A DNA stretch of 64,000 nt, taken from positions 434,001-498,000 of the forward strand of contig NZ_FZOF01000004.1 in NCBI RefSeq assembly GCF_900188405.1. Direction: 5' to 3'. A program made the position numbers and the translations under genes. The notes beneath the pieces were generated by a model. The model was not told where the DNA came from, did no database searches, and was given only the letters and a program-made list of their open reading frames with translations. Below are positions 53,357-61,521 of the stretch, piece by piece (position 1 is the stretch's first letter; each line of letters opens with the position of its first letter). Origin of the DNA: Actinacidiphila glaucinigra (GTDB lineage: Bacteria > Actinomycetota > Actinomycetes > Streptomycetales > Streptomycetaceae).

Positions 53357-53715
53357 CCGGCTCCCCCGGCGAGCCGGCCGGCCGCGCACGACGGCAGGCC
53401 GGGGGCGGACGGGGACAGCCGTACGTGGATCACGCCGTCCTCGACCACGACCTCGTGCGTGCGCACGGGCCGCCTGGCCGGCGGTGCGTCCACCGCGCCC
53501 GTCCGCAGGTCGAACTTCGAGGCGTGCAGCGGGCACTCGACCTCGCACCCCTCCAGCCAGCCGTCCGCGAGCGACGCGTCCTGGTGGGTGCAGGTGTCGT
53601 CGATGGCGTAGAGCTCGCCCTCCTCGGTGTGGAACACCGCGACGGGCGGGTCGGTTTCGAGCCGGAAGGCCTCGCCACGCGGGAGATCCGCGAGCCGGCA
53701 CACGGGAATCATCAT
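53353..53715 (-). CDS. Rieske-type ferredoxin
   Basis: 120 aa, ATG 53715 (or 53712), GAGG upstream. Rieske 2Fe-2S ligands CTHQDASL and CPLHASKFD. Soluble and small, BphA3-like, with a C-terminal extension of about 15 residues. Electron carrier from the reductase to the oxygenase. GTGA overlap with the reductase fixes the pair as one unit. Confidence 0.93.
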   Translation of the reverse strand: MMIPVCRLADLPRGEAFRLETDPPVAVFHTEEGELYAIDDTCTHQDASLADGWLEGCEVECPLHASKFDLRTGAVDAPPARRPVRTHEVVVEDGVIHVRLSPSAPGLPSCAAGRLAGGAG

Positions 53716-53742
53716 GACACCTCGGTGCGTATGGCGGAACTG

Positions 53743-53759
53743 ATTGCGGTTGACGCAAC
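53743..53759. promoter_or_regulatory. Predicted IclR-type operator of the ferredoxin gene
   Basis: ATTGC-N7-GCAAC (inner bases GGTTGAC), one mismatch, 28-44 bases upstream of the ferredoxin ATG. Confidence 0.55.
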
Positions 53760-53874
53760 ATCAGTGTGGGGGTGCCCCCCACCCCTGTCAAGGCACCGTC
53801 CGGACACCCGGAGCCCTCGTCTGACGGGGGATCATCCGCCGCTCGCCGGGGGTGCCGGCGGCGGGACCGTCGCG

Positions 53875-53917
53875 ATTCGGTCACGGGGGTTGTCCGGGTT
53901 CAACCGAATGACATAAT
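53875..53917 (+). promoter_or_regulatory. Promoter of the response regulator gene with inverted repeat
   Basis: -35 TTGTCC (53890-53895) and -10 CATAAT (53912-53917) with a 16-bp spacer. A 7-bp inverted repeat, ATTCGGT (53875-53881) and ACCGAAT (53903-53909), brackets the -35 element and ends just before the -10 box. Confidence 0.5.
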
Positions 53918-53929
53918 CCGTTCCTCTTC

Positions 53930-53955
53930 TGCACGACAACGGTGCACGACAACGG
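53930..53955. repeat. Perfect 13-bp tandem repeat in the response regulator leader
   Basis: The 13-mer TGCACGACAACGG occurs twice head to tail (53930-53942 and 53943-53955), just after the predicted transcription start. OmpR/PhoP-type regulators bind direct repeats, so autoregulation is possible. Confidence 0.6.
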
Positions 53956-53988
53956 CCGGAATCCGGCCCGGAGGAAGTGATCCCCGGC

Positions 53989-54714
53989 ATGAACGTGACC
54001 GTTTCCGCCCAGCAGCCCCGTGTGCTGGTCGTGGAGGACGAGGCGAGCATCGCCTCGATGCTCGCGATGGCGCTGCAGTTCCTGGGCTTCGACGTGGTCA
54101 CGGCCGGCACCGGCGAGGAGGCGGTGAGCGCGGCCGCCGGGCGCGCGGCTGACGTGATCCTGCTCGACGTGGGCCTGCCCGACCTCGACGGCTTCGAGGT
54201 CTGCCGCAGGCTCCGCGCCGCCCGGGTCGACGCGCCCGTCCTCTTCCTCACGGCCCGGGACGCGGTGGAGGACAAGATCAGGGGGCTGGCGCTGGGCGGC
54301 GACGACTACGTCACCAAGCCCTTCGACATCAACGAGGTCGCGGCCCGGGTGAACGCCCTGCTGCGCCGGGGCCGGGTCGCCGAGCCCGCCGGGCGGCGGC
54401 TGCGCGCGGGCTGGGTCGAGCTCGACGCGGACACCCACGAGGTGTGGCGGCACGGCAGGCCCGTCCAGGTCTCGGCGACCGAGTTCGCGCTGCTGCGCTT
54501 CCTGCTGGAGAACCCGGACCGGGTGGTCTCCAGGGGGCAGATCCTCGACGCCGTGTGGAGCTGCGGCTTCCAGGGCGAGTCCGGGATCGTGGAGACCTAC
54601 ATCTACTACCTCCGCCGCAAGCTCGGCGACACCGACCAGTCGCTCATCCGCACCGTACGGGGGGCGGGCTACCTGGTGCGGGCCGCGCCGGCGGGCGATA
54701 CGGCTTCGCGCTGA
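53989..54714 (+). CDS. OmpR/PhoB-family response regulator
   Basis: 241 aa from ATG 53989; GTG 53977 is too close to the GGAGG at 53970. Receiver domain with the acidic pair (VVEDE), phospho-acceptor Asp in VILLDVGLPD, Thr in LFLTARD and Lys in YVTKPF; C-terminal winged helix with GESGIVETYIYYLRRKLGD and RTVRGAGYLVR. No kinase gene is adjacent on this strand; a sensor kinase gene lies 4.1 kb downstream on the other strand and may be its partner. Confidence 0.93.
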   Translation: MNVTVSAQQPRVLVVEDEASIASMLAMALQFLGFDVVTAGTGEEAVSAAAGRAADVILLDVGLPDLDGFEVCRRLRAARVDAPVLFLTARDAVEDKIRGLALGGDDYVTKPFDINEVAARVNALLRRGRVAEPAGRRLRAGWVELDADTHEVWRHGRPVQVSATEFALLRFLLENPDRVVSRGQILDAVWSCGFQGESGIVETYIYYLRRKLGDTDQSLIRTVRGAGYLVRAAPAGDTASR

Positions 54715-54772
54715 CGGTCCCCGCGCGCGGCGCTATGTTGGCCTTCGGAGGAAGAGCCGACGAGAAGAGGGC

Positions 54773-57694
54773 ATGATCCCGAACGAAGCCGCCGCCCAGG
54801 AGCCTGAAGCGCCGCTCGAGCAGCCGGGAGCGGAGCGCCTCGGGCTGCTCCGGTCCTCGGGCGACGACCAGGGCGAGCGCGAGGCGCTGCGACTGGGGCT
54901 GCAGCAGGCCGTGGCGGCGCTGAACGGCTTGGGCGGACTGGTCCACCTGCGCGGACAGGAGGCCCGGGGCGGAGTGCCGCTGCGCCTGGCCGCGAGCAGC
55001 GGGCTGCCCCGGAACCTGACCCGGGGCTGGCTCTTCCTCCCCCCGCAGGACGACACGGCGCCCGGCCGCGCGACGACCGGCGGCGAACCCGTGTGGCTGC
55101 CCACCACGGAGACGACCCCCGGCCCGCTGCCCGACGGGTCCGGGCTCGCCGCCGTACCGCTGCCCGGCCCCGACGGCCCGCTCGGCGCGCTCTCGGTGGT
55201 CACCGCGGACGCCGTGCCGCCGGCTCCCGGCGAATGGGAGCTGCTGCGGGCGATCGCCGCGTGGGTGTCGGAGCGGCTGGGCCGGACGGCGGCCGTCGAG
55301 TCCCGCGAACGCTGGCGCCTGGCGGAGGGCGCTTCCGGCACCCGGCCCCGGGAGACCCCCTCCGACGTGGGCATCGGCACCTGGGAGTGGAACGTCCGCA
55401 CCGGCGAGGCCTACCTGGACGAGACAGCGCGCACCGTCTTCGGGATGTCCCCGCAGATGTACGACGGGCGCCTGGAGACGTGGGTGGAGCTGGTCCACCC
55501 CGAGGACCTGCCCTGGGTGATCGCCGACGCCGAGGAGGCCGCCCGGGCCGCCGGCGGCTTCGCCTGGGAGTACCGGGTCCGGCGGCCCGACGGGGGTTTC
55601 CGCTGGGTGCAGGCCCGCGGCCGCAGCGTGCTCGGTGCGGACGGCAAGGCCGTGCGGCTGGCCGGTGTGCTGTGGGACAGCACCGAGACCCGGGTCGCGA
55701 TGGACGCCGCCGGCCGGGCCCTGCGCCACATGAGCGACGGTTTCCTCGCGGTCGACGACGACGGCCGCATAGCCTTCGCCAACCCGCAGGCCGAACGGCT
55801 GCTCGGGGCGCGGCGTCCGCCGGTCGGCAAGGTGCTGTGGGACCTGCCCGGCGTGCACGAATCGGAGCTCGAGGCCCACTGCCGCCGGGCGGCCGAGGAC
55901 GACGCGACCGTCAGCGCGGACATCGAGTGGGACGGCGGCAAGCGCCGCTACCACCTGCGCGTCATGCCGGTGCCCGACGGCCTGACCCTCTACCTCACCG
56001 ACGTCACCGAGCGCCGGCTGGCGGAGGAGGCCGCCGCCGACGCCGCCCGCACCGCCGCCGACCGCGCCGCGCACATCGGCCGGCTCACCACCGCGCTCGC
56101 CGAGGCCGTCACCGTCAGGGACGTCGTCACCGCGGTCGCCGACCGCGTACTGCCCCTGTTCGACGCCACCGGGCTGATCATCAAGACGCTGGAGGGCGAC
56201 CTGCTGCGCGTGGTCGGCTTCGTCGGCTACCCGCCGGGCCTGATGGAGCGGCTCAGCCGGACCCGCCTCACCGAGGGCAGCCCCAGCACCGACGCCATCC
56301 GCGAGCGCGTGCCCCGCTACATCACCTCCGCGAAGGAGTTCCACGAGGCGTACCCGCACCGCGTCCGCTTCCAGGAGTGGTCCCAGAAGCACGCCTGGGC
56401 CTTCCTCCCGCTGATCGTCTCCGGCAAGGCGGTCGGCTCCTGCGTCGTCTCCTTCTCCGAGCCGCGCCCGTTCAGCGAGGAGGAGCGCACCCTGCTGACC
56501 GCGCTCAGCGGGCTGGTCGCCCAGGCCCTGGAGCGCGCCCGGCTGTACGACGCCGAGCACAGCCGGGCGCAGGAGCTGCAGCGCGGCCTGCTGCCGCGCG
56601 TCCTGCCCGAACTGCCCGCGGTCAGCGCCGCGGCGCGCTACCTGCCCGCCGTCGAGGGGACGACCGTCGGCGGGGACTGGTACGACGTCATCCCGCTCTC
56701 CGCCGACCGGGTCGCGCTGGTCATCGGCGACGTGATGGGGCACGGCATCTCCGAGGCCGTGACGATGGGACGGCTGCGCACCGCGGTGCACACGTTCGCC
56801 GGTCTCGAACTGCCCCCCGACGAGCTGCTCGCGCACCTCAACGACCTGGTCAGCGATCTCGGCGACGACTTCTACGCGACCTGTCTGTACGCCGTGTACG
56901 ACCCCGCCAACCGCACCTTCACCTTCTCCCGGGCCGGGCACCCGCCGCCCGCGCTGGTGCTGCCCGACGGCACCGTCCACTTCGCCGGTCACTCGCCGGA
57001 CGCCCCGCTGGGCGCGGCCACGCCCCCGTTCGCGACCGTGGAGCTGGAGATCCCCGAGGGCAGTCTGCTGGTGCTCTACACCGACGGCCTCGTCGAGTCC
57101 TCCCGCCGGGACATCGACACCGGCATGGCCGGGCTGGCGAAGGCCCTCACCGGCGCGCGGGCCGCGGCGCCCGCGGGGCCCGCGGGCGGCCGCCGGGGCG
57201 AGGCCGAGCGGCTCGGCAGGCTCTGCGAGGAGGTCGCCGAGGCGCTCGACCCCCACCAGCAGCACGCCGGGGACGACGCCGCCCTGCTCATCGCCCGCAC
57301 ACACGCCCTGGCAGCCGACGACGTCGCCACCTGGTCCCTGCCCGAGGACCCGCTGTCCGCGGGCCAGGCGCGCGAGCACGTCCGCCGCCGGCTGGACGCC
57401 TGGGGTCTGGAAGAACTGGTCACGACGACCGAGCTGATCGCCAGCGAGCTGGTCGGCAACGTGGTCCGGCACGCCCGGGGCCCCATCGGCCTGCGGCTGA
57501 TCCGCAGCCGTACCCTCGTCTGCGAGGTGTCGGACGGCAGCCTCAGCACGCCCCGGATCCGGCACGCCGGCGACACTGACGAGGGCGGCCGCGGGCTGCA
57601 GCTGGTGGCCGCGCTCTGCCAGCGCTGGGGCACCCGCTACGTCCCCGGCGGCAAGTGCATCTGGACCGAGCAGTCGATCCCGGAACCCTCGTGA
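54773..57694 (+). CDS. PAS-GAF-PP2C (SpoIIE/RsbU-like) phosphatase with anti-sigma-type ATPase
   Basis: 973 aa. N-terminal GAF-like segment (residues 35-170), PAS 1 (205-310, WEWNVRTGEAYLDETARTVF), PAS 2 (315-425, MSDGFLAVDDDGRIAFANPQ), GAF (440-590), PP2C/SpoIIE phosphatase (about 600-850: GGDWYDVI, IGDVMGHG, GDDAALL with the metal-binding aspartates), and a C-terminal HATPase_c of the RsbW/anti-sigma type (ELVGNVVRHA, then GGRGLQLVAALC). One protein combines phosphatase and kinase-like activities that switch anti-anti-sigma factors. Streptomyces has many such genes. Upstream response regulator ends 58 bases before it. Confidence 0.9.
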   Translation: MIPNEAAAQEPEAPLEQPGAERLGLLRSSGDDQGEREALRLGLQQAVAALNGLGGLVHLRGQEARGGVPLRLAASSGLPRNLTRGWLFLPPQDDTAPGRATTGGEPVWLPTTETTPGPLPDGSGLAAVPLPGPDGPLGALSVVTADAVPPAPGEWELLRAIAAWVSERLGRTAAVESRERWRLAEGASGTRPRETPSDVGIGTWEWNVRTGEAYLDETARTVFGMSPQMYDGRLETWVELVHPEDLPWVIADAEEAARAAGGFAWEYRVRRPDGGFRWVQARGRSVLGADGKAVRLAGVLWDSTETRVAMDAAGRALRHMSDGFLAVDDDGRIAFANPQAERLLGARRPPVGKVLWDLPGVHESELEAHCRRAAEDDATVSADIEWDGGKRRYHLRVMPVPDGLTLYLTDVTERRLAEEAAADAARTAADRAAHIGRLTTALAEAVTVRDVVTAVADRVLPLFDATGLIIKTLEGDLLRVVGFVGYPPGLMERLSRTRLTEGSPSTDAIRERVPRYITSAKEFHEAYPHRVRFQEWSQKHAWAFLPLIVSGKAVGSCVVSFSEPRPFSEEERTLLTALSGLVAQALERARLYDAEHSRAQELQRGLLPRVLPELPAVSAAARYLPAVEGTTVGGDWYDVIPLSADRVALVIGDVMGHGISEAVTMGRLRTAVHTFAGLELPPDELLAHLNDLVSDLGDDFYATCLYAVYDPANRTFTFSRAGHPPPALVLPDGTVHFAGHSPDAPLGAATPPFATVELEIPEGSLLVLYTDGLVESSRRDIDTGMAGLAKALTGARAAAPAGPAGGRRGEAERLGRLCEEVAEALDPHQQHAGDDAALLIARTHALAADDVATWSLPEDPLSAGQAREHVRRRLDAWGLEELVTTTELIASELVGNVVRHARGPIGLRLIRSRTLVCEVSDGSLSTPRIRHAGDTDEGGRGLQLVAALCQRWGTRYVPGGKCIWTEQSIPEPS

Positions 57695-57769
57695 CGTCCG
57701 GCGATACCCAGCGCCAACTCTGATCGGGCTTTGATGTGACTCTGATACTCCGGTGCTTGGCTTGCGCGC

Positions 57770-58804
57770 ATGACCACCCACGCACCGGTGTCCACGGGCC
57801 TGGATTCCTGTCTTGACCTGGGATTCACCGACTCCGGCGGAGGCGAGCCCTCGCTGCGCCGGGAGCTGTTCGCCGCTCTCATAGAAGTCGTCTCCGGCTC
57901 GGGGCAGTGGAGCGAGCAGACCGCCGCGCGGATCCGCGGCGAGGGGGTCGCGTGGGCGGCGCGGGGCGGGCCGGTGAGCGCGCTGCGGGTCGCCGTCCAG
58001 GAGACGACGGAGCACATCCTGGTCTCCAGCGGGCACGCGGCGGGCGCCGCCGACGGCTCCCGCGACGAGTTCGCGCGTCGCCTGGCGGACGCCGGGCGCC
58101 ACGTGGCCCGGGAGCTGAACCGGGGCTTCTTCGCCCAGCCCGGGCGGCAGGCCCCCGCCTCGGTCCCGGAAGCACCTCGGCCCCGGCCGTCCTGCGCCCC
58201 GCCCGCCTACGCCGTGATGGCGCTGCGCGCGCCCGGCCGTCCCCTGGGAGACGTCGAGGCGGTGGCCCGCGGCCACGGCGGCCCCGAGACGGCCGTGCTC
58301 ACCTCGGCGCGCGGGCTGTACGTGCTCGCCCTCGCCCCGCGCCACGAGGAGTCCCTCGACCTGGCGGGCCGCATCCACCGGGACCTCGGCGGGACGGCCC
58401 GGCTCGCGGTGCACTGGAAGCCGTACAACGAGGTGACGGCCGGTCAGCTGCTGGTGGACGACATTTGCGCGGTGGTGGACGCGCTCGGCTTCGGCCCGGG
58501 CGTCTACCAGCTGGACGACGTCCTGGTCGAGTACGCGGCCGCGCAGACGCCCGACATCGCGCAGCGGCTGGTCGGCATGGTGCAGCCGGTCCTGGACGAC
58601 CGGGTGCTGCGGGAGACGCTGAGCGCGGTGATCTCCGCCGACGGCGACCCCGACCTGGCGTGCGAGCTGCTCACGCTCCGCCGCAAGTTCTTCGACCGCC
58701 GGCTGCGGCGCGTCGAGGAGCTGACCGGGCGGCGCGTCGACGCCCCGCGCGACCTGCAGGTCCTGCGGACGGCCGTGGCCGTCGCCGCGATCATGCGCCA
58801 GTGA
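57770..58804 (+). CDS. PucR/CdaR-like regulator with degenerate ends
   Basis: 344 aa. The middle and C-terminal part (YAVMALRAPGRPLG, then RLAVHWKPYNEVTAGQLLVDDI, and TPDIAQRLVGMVQPVLDD) resembles the GGDEF-like and helix-turn-helix tail of PucR/CdaR proteins. The final HTH_30-like segment, normally ending in a helix-turn-helix, is shifted (CELLTLRRKFFDRRLRRVEE), so DNA binding is uncertain. No clear ribosome binding site precedes ATG 57770. Its 3' end overlaps the convergent kinase gene by 14 bases. Confidence 0.7.
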   Translation: MTTHAPVSTGLDSCLDLGFTDSGGGEPSLRRELFAALIEVVSGSGQWSEQTAARIRGEGVAWAARGGPVSALRVAVQETTEHILVSSGHAAGAADGSRDEFARRLADAGRHVARELNRGFFAQPGRQAPASVPEAPRPRPSCAPPAYAVMALRAPGRPLGDVEAVARGHGGPETAVLTSARGLYVLALAPRHEESLDLAGRIHRDLGGTARLAVHWKPYNEVTAGQLLVDDICAVVDALGFGPGVYQLDDVLVEYAAAQTPDIAQRLVGMVQPVLDDRVLRETLSAVISADGDPDLACELLTLRRKFFDRRLRRVEELTGRRVDAPRDLQVLRTAVAVAAIMRQ

Positions 58805-60215
58805 GCGCCGGCAACCGGACCCGGAACCACGCACCCGACTCCGACGCCTCCACGCGCACCGACCCCGAGTGCGCCGCGGCGATCGCGGCGACGATGCTCA
58901 GGCCCAGGCCGCTGCCGGGGGCGGGGTGGTCGTCGCGAAGGGCGGGCCGGGCCGGGCCGCCGCCCGCGCGGAAGAACCGCTCGAAGACCCGCTCGCGCAG
59001 TTCCTCGGGTATCCCGGGGCCGCCGTCGATGACGTCGACGATCTGCTCGTCGCCCTCGCGGCCGACCCGTACCTCGGCGGGGACGTCGTGCGCGGTGTGC
59101 GCAACGACGTTCGCCAGCAGGTTGGTGACCACCTGGCGGAGCCGGTCGGGGTCACCGGTCACCACATGGGGCCCGGGTTCCACGACGAGGGTCACCGGGC
59201 GGTCGGGGGCGGTGACGCGGGTGTCGGCCACGGCGTCGGCGCAGAGTTCGGCCAGGTCCACGGGGCGGCATTCGAGGGGGCGGCCCTGGTCCAGGCGGGC
59301 GAGCAGCAGCAGCTCGTCCACCAGGACGGACATCCTGCGGGTCTCGTTCTGCACCCGGCGCATGGCGTCGTCGAGGCGGGCCGGGTCGTCGAGGGCGCCG
59401 AAGCGCACCAGTTGCGCGTAGCCGCCGATCGCGGTGAGCGGGGTGCGCAGTTCGTGGCTGGCGGCGCCGACGAAGTCGCGCAGCTGCTCCTCGGCCTTGC
59501 GGCGGCGGTTGAACTCCTCGTCGACCCGGCCGAGCATCGCGTTGAAGGCGTCGGCCAGCGCCTCCACCTCGGCCGTCGACACCGGGGCGGAGACCCGCTG
59601 CGAGGGTGCGCCCTCGGCGGCGAAGCGGCGGGCGGTGGCGGTGATCTCCTTGAGCGGCGAGATGGTGCGGCGGCTGAAGTAGAGGGCGCCGAGCACGACG
59701 CCGGCGATCAGGGGCACGCCCGAGACGGCCTCGATGACCACGAGGTTGTGCACGGTGGCGGCGTCGTCCGCGGTGGATTCGGCGACCACCAGGTAGCCGC
59801 CGTCGGGCAGTTTCTCCACGACCGCCCGCATCGGGGCCGGGCCGACCGCCCCCGCCCGGCCGGTGGTCGCCATGCGGTCCAGGTCGGCGCCGGACAGCCG
59901 GATGACGGCCCGCTCCACCATCGCGCCGGACTCGCGCTGCACGACCCTGCCGATGGCGTCGGTGAGCAGCACCACGGCGGTCGCCCCGGCGGGCTCGAGG
60001 TCCGAGCTGCTCTCCAGCTCGTCCAGGCGGTCCTGGCGTATGGAGGCGAGCTGCTGGTCCAGCCGGTTGCGCAGGCCTTCGGCGAGGGCACGGGCGGCGT
60101 AGACGTCCGCGGCCGCGACGCCGATCGTGGTGATCGCCAGAAAGCCGAGCGCGAGGCGCCAGTACAGCGAGCGGGGCCACCAGCGCAGCCGGCGCCGTCT
60201 GCCGGGTGTCTCCAC
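58791..60215 (-). CDS. Two-component sensor histidine kinase
   Basis: 474 aa. Two membrane segments (residues about 19-42 and 158-182) flank an extracytoplasmic sensor of about 115 residues; then a HAMP domain, HisKA with the phospho-acceptor ASHELRTPLTAIGGY, and HATPase_c with N-box NLLANVVAHT, G1 DGGPGIP and G2 GSGLGLSIV. EnvZ/TcrY-like class, which pairs with OmpR-type regulators; the nearest is at 53989-54714. No regulator gene is adjacent. Confidence 0.93.
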   Translation of the reverse strand: METPGRRRRLRWWPRSLYWRLALGFLAITTIGVAAADVYAARALAEGLRNRLDQQLASIRQDRLDELESSSDLEPAGATAVVLLTDAIGRVVQRESGAMVERAVIRLSGADLDRMATTGRAGAVGPAPMRAVVEKLPDGGYLVVAESTADDAATVHNLVVIEAVSGVPLIAGVVLGALYFSRRTISPLKEITATARRFAAEGAPSQRVSAPVSTAEVEALADAFNAMLGRVDEEFNRRRKAEEQLRDFVGAASHELRTPLTAIGGYAQLVRFGALDDPARLDDAMRRVQNETRRMSVLVDELLLLARLDQGRPLECRPVDLAELCADAVADTRVTAPDRPVTLVVEPGPHVVTGDPDRLRQVVTNLLANVVAHTAHDVPAEVRVGREGDEQIVDVIDGGPGIPEELRERVFERFFRAGGGPARPALRDDHPAPGSGLGLSIVAAIAAAHSGSVRVEASESGAWFRVRLPALTGA

Positions 60216-60313
60216 GTGCCCACCCCTCGTTCGGTTCCGGCCGCTTTCCGAGCAGATACTAGGACAGGCCCCGGACCCTTCCGTGCGACCGATCGAGCCG
60301 AGGAGACCGCACC

Positions 60314-61258
60314 ATGCGCATCGCCGTCCTGGACGACTATCAGAAGGCGGCGCACCGCTTCGCCGACTGGGACGCGCTGGGGGCGGAGGTGGTGTTCCTC
60401 CACGACCACATCGCCGGTACGGCCGAGCTGGCGCGGGCGCTGGACGGCTTCGACGTGGTGGTCGCGATGCGTGAGCGCACCCCCTTCACCGAGGAGCGCT
60501 TCGCGGCGCTGCCGGCGCTGCGGCTGCTGGTGACCACGGGGATGGCGAACGCGTCCGTCGACCTGGACGCCGCCGGCCGGCACGGTGTGACGGTGTGCGG
60601 CACGGACAGCGTCCCGCACGCCACGGCCGAGCTGACCTGGGGGCTCATCCTGTCCCTGGTCCGCCACATCCCCGGGGAGACGGCCGGGATGCGGCGCGGG
60701 GAGTGGCAGCACACGATCGGCGGCGACCTGCACGGCCGGACGCTCGGCGTGGTGGGCCTGGGCCGGCTGGGCGCGCGGGTCGCCGAGATCGGCACCGCCT
60801 TCGGGATGCACGTCCTGGCGTGGAGCACCAACCTCGACCCGGAGCACGCCGCCGCGTGCGGTGCGCGGGCGGTCGGCAGGCGGGAGCTGTTCTCCCGCTC
60901 CGACGTCGTCACCGTGCACTACAAGCTCAGCGAGCGCAGCACCGGTCTGATCGGTGCCGAGGAGCTGGGCTGGATGAAGCCCACGGCGCTGCTGGTCAAC
61001 ACCTCGCGCGGGCCGCTCGTCGACACCCCGGCGCTGGTCGCCGCGCTGAGCGGGCGCCGGATCGCCGGTGCGGCACTGGACGTGTACGACACCGAGCCGC
61101 TGCCCGCCGGGGACGTCCTGCGGACCCTGCCCGGCACTCTGCTCACCCCGCACCTGGGCTACGTCACGGAGGCGACGTACGAGGTCTTCTACCGGCAGGC
61201 GGTGGAGGACGTCGCCGCCTTCCGCGACGGCGCGCCGCTGCGGGTGCTGTCGGCCTGA
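60314..61258 (+). CDS. D-2-hydroxyacid dehydrogenase family protein
   Basis: 314 aa. Rossmann motif LGVVGLGRLGARVAEIG, catalytic Arg in LVNTSRGPLVD, Glu in YDTEPLP and His in LTPHLGYVTEATYE. The substrate-binding region TGMANASVDLDAA resembles 3-phosphoglycerate or hydroxypyruvate dehydrogenase-like members; substrate not assignable. Length normal for the short branch without an ACT domain. Confidence 0.9.
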   Translation: MRIAVLDDYQKAAHRFADWDALGAEVVFLHDHIAGTAELARALDGFDVVVAMRERTPFTEERFAALPALRLLVTTGMANASVDLDAAGRHGVTVCGTDSVPHATAELTWGLILSLVRHIPGETAGMRRGEWQHTIGGDLHGRTLGVVGLGRLGARVAEIGTAFGMHVLAWSTNLDPEHAAACGARAVGRRELFSRSDVVTVHYKLSERSTGLIGAEELGWMKPTALLVNTSRGPLVDTPALVAALSGRRIAGAALDVYDTEPLPAGDVLRTLPGTLLTPHLGYVTEATYEVFYRQAVEDVAAFRDGAPLRVLSA

Positions 61259-61385
61259 GCGCCGGCGCGGTTGCGGCGGGACCGGCGTCCCGCCACCCGC
61301 GAGGCACCGGTCCGCGTGCCGCCACGGGGTGGCTCGCGCTGTACGCGGCACGGCGCACTTCGCGCACCGGAGGGAAGGGTGCGGG

Positions 61386-61487
61386 ATGCCCGGGACTCCC
61401 GCGCGCACCGCACGCGCACGGCACGGCGGCGGCGGCGTTCGTCCCGCGAGCAACCACGCCTGCGTGGGGTGGCTCGCGCCGCGATGA
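61386..61487 (+). CDS. Candidate small peptide gene (33 aa)
   Basis: ATG 61386 is preceded by GGAGGGAAGG at 7-base spacing, an unusually strong Shine-Dalgarno sequence. The peptide is basic and Gly-rich and ends ASNHACVGWLAPR; its stop codon is the first three bases of a 12-bp terminator-like stem. Too short for coding-bias tests. It may be a real small gene or leader peptide, or chance; family not recognised. Confidence 0.35.
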   Translation: MPGTPARTARARHGGGGVRPASNHACVGWLAPR

Positions 61488-61514
61488 CCGCCGCACCCGC
61501 AGGTGCGGCGGTCA
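61485..61514. terminator. Hairpin between convergent genes
   Basis: Perfect 12-bp stem (61485-61496 with 61503-61514) and 6-base loop, 8 bases before the metallo-hydrolase stop codon on the other strand. Suited to ending transcription from both sides. Confidence 0.7.
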
Positions 61515-61521
61515 CGGGGGC

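Larger units (their letters stand above)
61259..61521. other. Intergenic region between convergent genes
   Basis: 263 bases. Contains the candidate 33-codon gene (61386-61487), a 14-bp direct repeat GGGGTGGCTCGCGC at 61326-61339 and 61466-61479, and a hairpin at 61485-61514. No RNA gene recognised. Confidence 0.5.

Noticed and set aside
54644..58834. A 1396-codon open frame on the minus strand
   Set aside because: It is antisense to the well-supported phosphatase and PucR-like genes. The translation is a Gly/Arg/Ala/Val/Pro-rich string without domains, as expected of a high-GC shadow frame.
61326..61479. A 14-bp direct repeat that might be an attachment site
   Set aside because: The repeats are only 126 bp apart, with no tRNA or integrase nearby and no foreign gene between them.
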